From the NCBI GenBank assembly GCA_009746045.1, contig RPFO01001253.1, forward strand, positions 1 through 24,217: a DNA stretch of 24,217 bases. The letters run 5' to 3'. Position numbers and translations under genes: made by a program. A model generated the notes under the pieces. It was not told where the DNA came from. It saw only the letters and a list, made by a program, of their open reading frames with translations, and did not search any database. This DNA comes from Mesostigma viride (taxonomy: Eukaryota > Streptophyta > Mesostigmatophyceae > Mesostigmatales > Mesostigmataceae). Positions 9,567 through 18,637 of the stretch are shown here, piece by piece. How positions within the stretch are numbered: the stretch's first letter is position 1; the number at the start of each line of letters is the position of its first letter.

Positions 9567-10402
9567 GTTGTCGTTGCGGCGGCAGCCGCAGCTATGGGTG
9601 CTGCGGAGCAAAATCCCAAAAGCACTGGTTGCACTGGCCACTTGGCCAGTGGTGAGACTTCCAGTTGTTAACCGGCCAGGCGTAGTTCCTCGCTCGGTTA
9701 ACTAAAAGAAAAGAAAATGATTACCTCCGGTCCGCACCTTTTCCCCAGCTTGGGGTCTTTGGTGGGCCGGATGCCGTGACAGGTGCTCAACTGTCGCTTG
9801 GTCGGCCCAGTGCGCGAGCTGGTGCTCCGTACCTGGGGATGCTTGCACCCCGGGTTGGAGCCGGATGGCTGGCACTGGCGACCCGTGTCTCGGTCCGCGG
9901 CCTGCGGCTTTTTCTTCGGAAATTGCTGCTGGCCAGCAAACTTTGCAATTGCCTTCCGCCGAGGGGGGGGTGGTTGGGGCTGGGGACGGCGATGGGAAAA
10001 GCGCCTAAGCTAGAAATTTTTTCCCCACGCATAGAAACCTCGGGGGGAATGCGGTCTTGGCTGAACGGACTCTCGTTCAGCCAGGTGCCTGGGGCTGTGG
10101 CCTCGGGCATCCGGGCTGGCGGGGCCTGGGCTAGGTCCACGTTTTTTCTCGAAGCACCCCGGGTCTATGGGGAGACGGCCATAGCGGTACCGACTCGGGG
10201 CCCCGAGAGGGGTCATGATAGGCTGGCCGTGCGCAATCGCAGTGCAAATGCGCTGGGCCTTTTTGGGCCTGGCCATGCATCCACAGCCGCCGGGCACACG
10301 CCTCCCGATGTGGGGGGGCTCCCGTTTTGCGGCAGGGCGGTCACTTGTGACAACGAGCAAGGTGGAGTGCGGCTTCAAGGGAAAGCCAGGGCGGGGGTGA
10401 TT
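9567..10402. other. Element 1 core, GC-rich, no recognised protein
   Basis: 836 bp between A1 and B1. Frames are open on both strands (for example + 9776-10420) but are not conserved in element 2. Blocks shared with element 2 are GTACCTGGGGATGCTTGC at 9829, ATGCATCCACAGC near 10275 and TTGCGGCAGGGC near 10326. The minus strand over the first block reads SNPGCKHPQVR, close to SNPERKHPQVR and LNPKRKHPQVQ in element 2, a hint of a decayed coding segment. Confidence 0.5.
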
Positions 10403-10531
10403 GGGCAACGTACTTCATGAAGGGCCTTGAACGGCGTGCCTCCGGGCATGTCAATTAGTGTCACATGTATGCTTCCACTTATTGTTTTAATGAAGATGCT
10501 GGTTTTTGTGGGAGCTACGTGGGACATGAAT
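10403..10531. repeat. Element 1, repeat B1
   Basis: Starts GGGCAACGTACTTC and ends GGGACATGAAT, matching 10983-11111. It abuts A2 with AAT as the shared junction. Confidence 0.9.
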
Positions 10532-10949
10532 CGGGGTTCTTTGAACGGAGTTTCTTCTATACGTGAATGCGGGAACAAGAGGCCGCTGGATGAGCGGCTT
10601 ATAGGTCGTAGTGTTTACTCGTAGCTGTTTGGCTAGAGCTTTTGTGATTAGTAGATGCAATATAGTGCATGGTTGAAAAATGAATTAAATAAAATGTGCG
10701 TTCCGCGCTTGGGTTGATTATACCCGGGCGGAACGGGGCGTGAGGTGCAGTGCCCCTGAAAAGAACAACCTACGCATTATTTAATACTAGCCGTGCAGAT
10801 TCGGGATATTCTACCCCCGGTTTGTACGGTTAGCGTCTTACTAGCATCCACTAAACATAAGGGTTTAATGACGTCAGTTAGCTAGGGATAAGGGAGGTTT
10901 TGCGACTAAAAGCCGCTCTGGCTGGTTTTGTCGGCCTCTTTCTTTGCTC
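10529..10949. repeat. Element 1, repeat A2
   Basis: Internal copy of A1 directly joined to B1. It is followed by a CCCACCCACCCACCC spacer that is absent after A1. Confidence 0.9.
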
Positions 10950-10982
10950 CCCACCCACCCACCCGTGTCTTGGTTGCCTCTA

Positions 10983-11111
10983 GGGCAACGTACTTCATGA
11001 AGGGCCTTGAACGGCGTGCCTCCGGGCATGTCAATTAGTGTCACATGTATGCTTCCACTTATTGTTTTAATGAAGATGCTGGTTTTTGTGGGAGCTACGT
11101 GGGACATGAAT
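10983..11111. repeat. Element 1, repeat B2 (right end)
   Basis: Terminal copy of B1. After the shared AAT the sequence (AGGTGTTG) departs from that after B1, marking the right boundary of the element. Confidence 0.9.
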
Positions 11112-11975
11112 AGGTGTTGTATAAGTTATACAGCATCAAACATGCATCAAACATCATGACTGGATGACATAATATGACTGAATCAGGCAGCCATAGCCAA
11201 AGCATCATCCACTCTCACAACGTGTTGAGCACATGCCTCGTGGGAAGGGAGGCACTGGGTTTTCATTCCATAACGTGTGCAATACTGAAAGAAAGAGGCA
11301 TGTTTTTAATGCAAGGCTTGGATAGGTTGAGTGATCCATGAGCTTACATGCAGGCAAAGATGACGCTGGAATGCATGCTAGCAAATGGTGGCAAGATGCT
11401 AACAACACATGATTATACACCATAAATATGGGCACCTAGCTGATCTTCTTGCACAATCAACGCAGTATAAACCATCAATATCCAATCCTCACGATATATT
11501 CACGGCTTGACGACGTATACAGCACCTAAATACTGCACAGCTGCAACCTGCTATGGCTGACATGCAAGCAACGTCGAGTAGGATGGCGGTCTTAGAGAGG
11601 CTGGGCAGAGGTCGGTAGAGATAAGTGGAAAACTGGCAGAAACTAGATAGAAACACGACATTCTTACGCCTGCAAGCACTATTGAGCCGGTGGCAGAGGC
11701 CATTTCCAGGAAAATACAGCATACCGTAGCAATAGCCACGGTCACGCCTTACGCTAATTGCAGGCACCATCATGCCCGGAGCTACCCAATAAAAGTCTGC
11801 ACAAATCTCGGTTTAGCCGAGAGTCCGGGCGTTCGGAATGAATAAACATGTGTTAAGAAGTCGAAACACCATGGAAATACCAAGCATGGTGCCGCAGCAG
11901 ACCCGAGTCTTGCCGTAATAATATGTAAACCGGTTTCCAGGGTTTCCGCATGAAAGTTGGGTGAGAAACTGGAAA
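11112..11975. other. Unassigned DNA between the two split-repeat elements
   Basis: 864 bp with short minus-strand open frames (11205-11435, 11489-11773) that show no motif I recognise. GCATCAAACAT is directly repeated near 11133-11153. No transposon ends were found here. Confidence 0.35.
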
Positions 11976-12429
11976 AATCGGATTTCTCTGAAAATAGTTT
12001 CTTATAATGGGCGAGAACGAACGCCGCAATCGAAGTGTTCCTGACGGCGGCAAAGATTACGTGGCACGCTCTTGGGGTTCCAGTTTCGCTGGCATGGCCG
12101 GCGACTAGGGCCGTTTTTAGCGGATGATAATCAGTTTGGATTTTGTAACTGGGTGATTAGTTACGGGCAGTTTTCGTTGTTGTTCAGGCGGTTAAAAAGG
12201 TCGTATTTATAAGGCCTTTTAATTTTGTATGCTGGCCTGAAACTGCCTTTGATTGGCGACTAGTGTAGTTAAAAGTTCTGACTCGAATCATTTTGCTGAC
12301 ATTTCGTAGTTGCCGGTCTGACATTAGTTGTGTCAGTAAGGCTGGGATTTTTTTAGGGGCGTTGCCATGTAGCGTGTTGTGTCGTCTTTTTAGGGACCTT
12401 GCGAGGAAGGGGAAGGTCTTTTTTCTTGC
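11976..12429. repeat. Element 2, repeat A1
   Basis: Starts AATCGGATTTCTCTG and ends GGTCTTTTTTCTTGC. It appears identical to 13453-13906. Confidence 0.9.
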
Positions 12430-13327
12430 ATGACGCTGGGCACGCGTTGGCCGAGGCTATGGTGATGCAAGGAATGCCGACGCCTCCCCGGCCTTGTGCC
12501 CGCTCGGGCGCAGGGCTTAATTAAATTAACAGACGGGCGGCAGCCCCTGAGCTTCCGGTTTCACGGAAGTCACAGCGGCTGCCAAGTGTCCGGACTGATT
12601 CTCACTTTGGATCTGGGTCCGGATGGTTGGGAATCTGCGCAGGAGGTTGGGCTGCGCTAGTGCAATATTCAGATCGAATATGAAGGGGAAGATCTGCTTG
12701 TCGAAACGGAAGGGCTGGCCTGCGTGGCAGCCTTGTACCTGAGGATGCTTGCGCTTCGGGTTAAGGTTCTGTGACGTTGGCTGGCCTGCCTTGGGCTGGT
12801 TCGTACCTGGGGATGCTTGCGCTCCGGGTTGGACTAGTTGAGGTCGTGGCGATAATTTTAATAAATTTAAAAATATTTTCACCCACACCGTTGTTTGGCG
12901 CGCGGTCTCGGCGCTGGGGGTGAGGGCTGATATGCGGCCTTGATTATATGCCTAACGGTAAATCTGTTAGCATGGTAGGTGCGGGGGTGTGCCCCCTGTC
13001 AAGGACGATGCTCTCCTAAAGGGGTCGTGGCGAAATATAGTGAGAAACGAAACTTGGGGTTACGGTAATTGCTTGATCGCTGTGTCTTCTGCTTTGTCTT
13101 CGCAACAACAACAACTCCTGTTGCCGATCAGAGGGGAGGCCTTCTTTGGGGTCGGTGGCGGGCCCTGCAAAGGGTCAATTCGCGAGAATGTGGTTACCTA
13201 TAACAGTGCATCAATGCATCCACAGCTGCTGGTGTTAAAACGGGGTCCATTGCGGCAGGGCATTCTCAATGGACACGCGGTCCTTGGAAAGAGGGGAGCG
13301 GCTTTGAGTCAGCCAGGCGTGGGGGAG
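12430..13327. other. Element 2 core
   Basis: 898 bp between A1 and B1. A ~68-bp tandem duplication places GTACCTG-GGATGCTTGCGC at 12735 and 12803. The minus-strand frame 12526-12888 contains NPKRKHPQV and FRFDKQIFPFIFDLNIALAQ and could be a remnant of a coding region, but I do not recognise the family. Near 13213 and 13252 are ATGCATCCACAGC and TTGCGGCAGGGC, the blocks shared with the element 1 core. Confidence 0.5.
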
Positions 13328-13455
13328 TTGGGGTTTCGCAAACTTTGCTCGGAGAACTGCAAATGGCAGTGGACGCCATTTTGCTGTCCATTTTAAGCGA
13401 CCACTTAATGTTTTCAATAAGAAGTTGGTGGAGTGGGAGCAATGGATACACGAAT
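13328..13455. repeat. Element 2, repeat B1
   Basis: Starts TTGGGGTTTCGCAAAC and ends ATACACGAAT, matching 13935-14062. It is joined directly to A2. Confidence 0.9.
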
Positions 13456-13906
13456 CGGATTTCTCTGAAAATAGTTTCTTATAATGGGCGAGAACGAACG
13501 CCGCAATCGAAGTGTTCCTGACGGCGGCAAAGATTACGTGGCACGCTCTTGGGGTTCCAGTTTCGCTGGCATGGCCGGCGACTAGGGCCGTTTTTAGCGG
13601 ATGATAATCAGTTTGGATTTTGTAACTGGGTGATTAGTTACGGGCAGTTTTCGTTGTTGTTCAGGCGGTTAAAAAGGTCGTATTTATAAGGCCTTTTAAT
13701 TTTGTATGCTGGCCTGAAACTGCCTTTGATTGGCGACTAGTGTAGTTAAAAGTTCTGACTCGAATCATTTTGCTGACATTTCGTAGTTGCCGGTCTGACA
13801 TTAGTTGTGTCAGTAAGGCTGGGATTTTTTTAGGGGCGTTGCCATGTAGCGTGTTGTGTCGTCTTTTTAGGGACCTTGCGAGGAAGGGGAAGGTCTTTTT
13901 TCTTGC
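13453..13906. repeat. Element 2, repeat A2
   Basis: Internal copy of A1, directly joined to B1 with AATC shared. It is followed by a CCACCCACCCTCCC spacer. Confidence 0.9.
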
Positions 13907-13934
13907 CCACCCACCCTCCCTGTGTTTTGTTGTC

Positions 13935-14062
13935 TTGGGGTTTCGCAAACTTTGCTCGGAGAACTGCAAATGGCAGTGGACGCCATTTTGCTGTCCATTT
14001 TAAGCGACCACTTAATGTTTTCAATAAGAAGTTGGTGGAGTGGGAGCAATGGATACACGAAT
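13935..14062. repeat. Element 2, repeat B2 (right end)
   Basis: Terminal copy of B1. After GAATC the sequence (TACGTTTCC) leaves the repeat, fixing the right boundary. Confidence 0.9.
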
Positions 14063-14390
14063 CTACGTTTCCTTTGCCCCAGTACCTCAACAAACTCGTA
14101 GAAACCTAATTATCAACCTTTGAACGCATCATCATGGTCATGCCACCCAACAGCCACTGAAATTCCGACGCGCGAAAACTGGCGAGATCTACCTGCCGCC
14201 ATCGCCGTCGTCTTCACCTTCGTCCCGCGAAAATGCCTGATTTCAGTGGTACATATTTGTTTGCAGCTGTCACAAAAAAAATCCAAAAAATACCAGGATT
14301 TTTTCTTGAGTTCTACGGGATGTAAGGAGGCCGTCCACCGAGTTTCAGACCGAAAATCTCGTATCTACTGTGCCTGCCACGTGTCAGATT

Positions 14391-14440
14391 ACAACGCGAT
14401 ACATCGCGTTCTAACCCTACAACGCGATACATCGCGTTGT
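14391..14440. repeat. Two tandem perfect hairpins (AACGCGAT/ATCGCGTT)
   Basis: 14393-14410 and 14419-14440 each hold AACGCGAT-AC-ATCGCGTT, a stem of 8-10 bp with a 2-base centre, separated by CTAACCCT. The rest of 14063-14484 shows no recognisable gene; the open frame at 14120-14506 (+) has no family motif. Confidence 0.8.
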
Positions 14441-14484
14441 AAAAAAACACGGGTTAAAGCTAACTCTAAGCTAACTAGTCTAGA

Positions 14485-14960
14485 AAATCCTAACTACGTA
14501 CACTGAGCTACCATGGTCCGGATTCTCCCGATATCTGGCCTGCGCTGGTAGTCTCCTTGACACTACTCAGCAAAGCGCCCCTCACTTCCGCTTGGGGGGA
14601 GGGGGCTTGCCCACAGGGGCTGGCATGTGAGCCTGGACAATCTTAGAACTGCCACCTCTTCTTGTTCTGCATAGCAGTCCAAGCAAGAGAGAGGGAGTGA
14701 ATGCGGTGTTCAAACTGAGCTGGGACCACTAGGTCGGCCAGCAACGTCTGGATGTAGTTCATGGCAGGTTTAATTTACCCAGCTTTCTGGGAATGTCCTT
14801 GGGGCCAGGCCAGGTCAGGATGTGCCGCCCTCAGTGGTTGGCCAAGCTGCTGGGGAACGGCCAGACCAAGGGCCGCGGTATCTACCTGGCTGGTGCGAGC
14901 AAGATGTCCTACAAATGCTATCTTACGCCGCCTATCTCGTCTTAGTACTTACTTACTTAC
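14485..14960 (-). mobile_element. LINE 3' fragment, copy d
   Basis: Shares with copy a the block from TACTCAGCAAAGCGCCCCT through CTTGCCCACAGGGGCTGGC to CATAGCAGTCCAAGCAAGAG. On the minus strand the coding tail with WTAMQNKKRWQ is followed by an in-frame stop sooner than in copy a. Further 5' (minus strand) ACATCCTGACCTGGCCTGG parallels the LLTWAGP region of copy c. An extra ~80 bp (14495-14570) separates blocks that are contiguous in copy a, and the terminal hairpin was not found. A short (ACTT)n run lies at 14945-14965. Confidence 0.55.
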
Positions 14961-15094
14961 TTACTATCTCGTCCGAAATGCGAGGCATACCCTGATACAA
15001 AGACTCTAATGACCTATGCGTGGAAAACCCTACATTCAGGACCTGTCGAAGCATCCTGTAAACCGTGCCGCAGTGCTTTTGCTAACGGGACTAT

Positions 15095-15266
15095 TTCGTC
15101 AACCGTTTGACGAATTTTGAAAATAGTAGTAAAATAGTCAACCATTTTGGGCAATTCGTCAACCACATTCGTCAACCAACTCGGCAATTCGTCAACCAAT
15201 CAATTGACGTATATGTTCCGAAGTTCGTCAACCGGTTTGACGAAATGTTTAGGGTATTCGTCAACC
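15095..15266. repeat. Cluster of TTCGTCAACC motifs
   Basis: TTCGTCAACC occurs near 15095, 15155, 15168, 15188, 15223 and 15257, with a variant TAGTCAACC near 15135. Inverted partners (GGTTTGACGAA, CGTTTGACGAA) produce palindromes at 15095-15113 and 15223-15244. Spacing is irregular, so this is not a simple tandem array. It could be a cluster of protein binding sites or a decayed minisatellite. Confidence 0.7.
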
Positions 15267-15292
15267 ACCTAAGTCCTGAAGGCCAGACCTAA

Positions 15293-15544
15293 GGTCCAGC
15301 GGCGCGGCGTCAGGCCGTCAGCCCGGCCCGTACCATCTGAATCCTAGGAACGCTGCAGTTGGAGTTGGTTTGGAAAGACAGTACGTCAGTACGGCTTGAG
15401 CAGGACAATGCTCGGGTACCAAAACTGAAGACGAGCAAGGCAGGACTTGAGCCGACCAGGGCATGAAAAAATTATTACCTGTAATCACCCTGGGCTTTCA
15501 TGGTATGCTGCTAAGGCAATCATGGTATGCTGCTAAGCCCACGA
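15293..15544. other. Unassigned DNA
   Basis: No gene recognised. A short direct repeat, TCATGGTATGCTGCTAAG, occurs at about 15498 and 15520. Confidence 0.35.
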
Positions 15545-15615
15545 GCCACGAGGTAGCCAGGGCTGACGGCGGAGCTCATAACTTTCACGTTTGAGCACCG
15601 AATTTAGTCGTGAAT
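15545..15615 (+). repeat. Inverted copy of the LINE leader segment at 4493-4564
   Basis: Contains GAGCTCATAACTTTCACG followed by TTTGAGCACCGAATTTAG; the 44-bp part at 15572-15615 differs from the reverse complement of 4493-4536 by one base. The match continues with gaps through GCCACGAGGTAGCC. It may be a leader fragment of the same LINE family or a dispersed repeat. Confidence 0.8.
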
Positions 15616-15775
15616 ATCCACATCAATCCAAAAACGCGTTTTTATTCCCTGAAAATTATTTCAAGATAGGCTAATAGTCAGTTTGGCCTCAAATTTGGCA
15701 CCAAGGTGCCTAATCAGATATCTTATGGTGGCATGTGGTCAAATAAGTTTTTGGGAGTCGGCAGCATGGTAACAT

Positions 15776-16562
15776 GGTGACATTTGCTAGCATAAAAATA
15801 CCGAATTTTCAGCACTTTCTGGCATGTATGCGTATATATAATGACATCAAGTGAACTCAGTTGGGCCTGGAACTTTGCAAATGTTATAAACACATCCCAT
15901 GCAGCATGCCCACAAAGTTTCAGGCTGGTTGGATCACAAAATGGTGACAGATGCTAGCATAAATACCCCAAAATGCAGTTTTTCAGGGTTTTCCAAAGGT
16001 TTCATCACACATATGCATATATAATGACACCAAATGAACTCAGTTGGGCGTGGAACTTTGCACATGTTCTAAACACATCCCATGCAGCATGCCCACAAAG
16101 TTTCAGGCTGGTTGGATGACAAATTGGTGACAGATGCTAGCATAAACACCACAAAAATGCAGTTTTTCAGGGTTTTCCAAGGGTTTCATCACACATTTGC
16201 ATATATAATGACATCAAATGAACTCAGTTGGACCTGGGACTTGGCACATGTTCGAAACACATCCCATGCAGCCTGCCCACAAAGCTTCAGGCTGGTTGGA
16301 TGACAAACTGGTGACAAATGCTAGCATAAATACCACAAAAATGCAGTTTTTCATGGTTTTTCAAGGGTTTCATCACACATGTGCGTATATAATGACATCA
16401 AATGAACTCAGCTAGACCTGGAACTTGGCACATGTTCGAAACACATCCCATGCAGCCTGCCCACAAAGCTTCAGGCTGGTTGGATAACAAATTGGTGACA
16501 GCTGCTAGCATAAATACCACAGAAAAGCAGCTTTCTATTGTTCTTCCAAGGGTTTCATGGCA
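15776..16562. repeat. ~184-bp tandem satellite, about 4.3 copies
   Basis: The phase marker ATGACAYCAARTGAACTCAG starts at 15841, 16023, 16208 and 16392, giving unit lengths of 182, 185 and 184 bp. Other markers in each unit are CACATCCCATGCAGC, CCCACAAAG, CAGGCTGGTTGGAT and GCTAGCATAAA. The first and last units are partial. Open frames inside are repeat by-products. Confidence 0.9.
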
Positions 16563-16703
16563 ATCATTCCACCTTGGTGTACAGAAGGTTCCAAACAACA
16601 CATCATTACATTATGCATCATATTTACAATGCAGGAAGGCATACTTGGGGGCACATGCCTATAGTACAATGCATTAATAACACAGCTCTAGCCAGCTAGC
16701 TAG

Positions 16704-16990
16704 CTATATAGTGGCTAATGCCACACCCGGGGGCACGTTCTCACGGCCCTGCTGCATCCTTTTCCTTTTCTTCTTCTCTGCATCTGACAGGGGCCTGCCC
16801 CCCATCTTCTCATCCACCAGCCTGGTGAGCACCCTGACGTTGGTGACTTGCGTCCGCTACCGTACCCCCATGGCACGCTTGGCCTTTATACGCTTGGTGA
16901 AGGTGGAGGGGTGGGTGCGACAGTTGGTCTGGGTTTTCATCACCCGGCCCCTTCCTCCAGTGCATGCGTGTGCTCCAACGCCTAAGCAGA
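16704..16990 (-). pseudogene. Possible C-terminal coding end of an unknown gene
   Basis: The minus-strand frame ending at a TAG at 16704-16706 reads [20 protein letters not shown] then [12 protein letters not shown], a lysine-rich, helix-prone segment that looks like real coding. Upstream in the same frame [20 protein letters not shown] and IKAKRAMGV continue across one TAG at 16857-16859 to the edge of the CA repeat. I do not recognise the family. The in-frame stop, or a missed intron, and the microsatellite immediately upstream suggest a broken or partial gene. It could also be part of a transposon. Confidence 0.3.
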
Positions 16991-16994
16991 GAAG

Positions 16995-17090
16995 CACACA
17001 CACACACACACATACACACACACACACGTCGATCCCTTACCCACCCACCCACACACACACACATACACATGTATCCACCCACCCATGCAT
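16995..17090. repeat. Imperfect (CA)n/(CCCA)n microsatellites
   Basis: CA runs at 16995-17027 and 17050-17069, broken by CATA, with CCACCCACCCA blocks between. Confidence 0.9.
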
Positions 17091-17098
17091 ACACGTAG

Positions 17099-17320
<222 letters not shown>

Positions 17321-17324
17321 CCGC

Positions 17325-18473
17325 CCTCCCTCCCTCCCTCCCTCCCTCCCTCCCTCCCTCCCTCCCTCCCTCCCTCCCTCCTCCCTCCTCCCTCCCTCCC
17401 TCCCTCCCTCCCTCCCTCCTCCTCCCTCCCTCCCTCCCTCCCTCCTCCCTCCCTCCCTCCCTCCTCCCTCCCTCCCTCCCTCCCTCCCTCCCTCCCTCCC
17501 TCCCTCCCTCCCTCCCTCCCTCCTCCCTCCCTCCCTCCCTCCCTCCCTCCCTCCCTCCCTCCCTCCCTCCCTCCCTCCCTCCCTCCCTCCCTCCCTCCCT
17601 CCCTCCCTCCCTCCCTCCCTCCCTCCCTCCCTCCCTCCCTCCCTCCCTCCCTCCCTCCCTCCCTCCCTCCCTCCCTCCCCCTCCCTCCCTCCCTCCCTCC
17701 CTCCCTCCCTCCCTCCCTCCCTCCTCCCTCCCTCCCTCCCTCCCTCCCCTCCCTCCCTCCCTCCCTCCCTCCCTCCCTCCCTCCCTCCCTCCTCCTCCCT
17801 CCCTCCCTCCCTCCCTCCCTCCCTCCCTCCCTCCCTCCCTCCCTCCTCCCTCCCTCCCTCCTCCCTCCTCCCTCCCTCCCTCCTCCCTCCCTCCCTCCTC
17901 CCTCCCTCCCTCCCTCCTCCCTCCCTCCCTCCCTCCCTCCCCTCCCTCCCTCCTCCCTCCCTCCCTCCCTCCCTCCCTCCCTCCCTCCCTCCCTCCCTCC
18001 CCCTCCCTCCCTCCCTCCCTCCCTCCTCCCTCCCTCCCTCCCTCCCTCCCTCCTCCTCCCTCCCTCCCCTCCCTCCCTCCCCCCCCTCCCTCCCTCCCTC
18101 CCTCCCTCCCTCCCTCCCTCCCTCCCTCCCTCCCTCCCTCCTCCCTCCCTCCTCCCTCCCTCCCTCCCTCCCTCCCTCCCTCCTCCTCCCTCCCCTCCCT
18201 CCCTCCCTCCCTCCCTCCCTCCCTCCCTCCCTCCCTCCCTCCCTCCCTCCCTCCTCCCTCCCTCCCTCCCTCCCTCCTCCCTCCCTCCTCCCTCCCTCCC
18301 TCCCTCCCTCCCTCCCTCCCTCCCTCCTCCCTCCCTCCTCCCTCCCTCCCTCCCTCCCTCCCTCCCTCCCTCCCTCCCTCCCTCCTCCCTCCCTCCCTCC
18401 TCCCTCCCTCCCTCCCTCCCTCCCTCCCTCCCTCCCTCCCTCCTCCCTCCCTCCCTCCCTCCCTCCCTCCCTC
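17325..18473. repeat. (CCCT)n array, about 1.15 kb
   Basis: Almost pure CCCT, with many one-base losses giving CTCCTCC and a few C insertions. The minus strand is GGGA-repeat and can in principle form G-quadruplexes throughout. Long open frames across it encode only Pro-Ser-Leu (plus) or Arg-Glu-Gly (minus) repeats, because a 4-bp unit cycles through all frames without creating stops. Confidence 0.97.
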
Positions 18474-18637
18474 ACTTGGGTCTTATGGAGCTTGCATCTC
18501 ATCATTGCATGGTTGGTGTAACCTGCTGTAGGGAAAACCCAAATCTGAAGGAAAACCTCTTCTCCAGAGAGGACAAAACCTCCAGGGGGATAAAAACCTA
18601 CAGGAGGAGCATTAGGCTCAGGCTCCCAGATTACTCC
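18474..18637 (-). other. 3' flank of the copia-like element (LTR not confirmed)
   Basis: On the minus strand this follows the RNase H stop: TGAGGAGTAATCTGGGAG, then purine-rich pieces with CTGGAGGTTTTG and GGAGAAGAGGTTTTCC. A polypurine tract and 3' LTR are expected here, but the sequence does not match 23950-24217, so either the LTR is lost into the CCCT array or the other LTR lies beyond the window. Confidence 0.35.

Larger units (their letters stand above)
9147..11111. mobile_element. Split-direct-repeat element 1 (PAT/TOC1-like, non-autonomous)
   Basis: Layout: A1 (9147-9566), core (9567-10402), B1 (10403-10531) abutting A2 (10529-10949), C-rich spacer (10950-10982), B2 (10983-11111). 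A1/A2 differ by one C, and B1/B2 look identical except at their flanks. This A1-core-B1A2-B2 order is the split direct repeat known from PAT and Kangaroo tyrosine-recombinase retrotransposons and from TOC1 of Chlamydomonas. All three junctions carry AAT (9147-9149, 10529-10531, 11109-11111), with no longer target duplication. The core has no recognisable RT, RNase H or recombinase, so mobilisation would need proteins in trans. It sits against LINE copy c and probably inserted into it. Confidence 0.75.
11976..14062. mobile_element. Split-direct-repeat element 2 (PAT/TOC1-like, non-autonomous)
   Basis: Same architecture as element 1: A1 (11976-12429), core (12430-13327), B1 (13328-13455) abutting A2 (13453-13906), C-rich spacer (13907-13934), B2 (13935-14062). 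A1/A2 share a constant offset of 1477 with no indel, and B1/B2 an offset of 607. All junctions carry AATC. The ends are related to element 1 (both A repeats start AATCGG and share AGTTTCTT; both B repeats contain CCACTTA-TGTTTT and end GAAT) but are well diverged, so these are two subfamilies rather than one duplicated locus. No RT or recombinase is recognisable. Confidence 0.75.

Noticed and set aside
9776-10420. 214-codon plus-strand frame in the element 1 core
   Set aside because: No recognisable domain, overlapping open frames on the minus strand, and not preserved in the related element 2 core; explained by high GC content.
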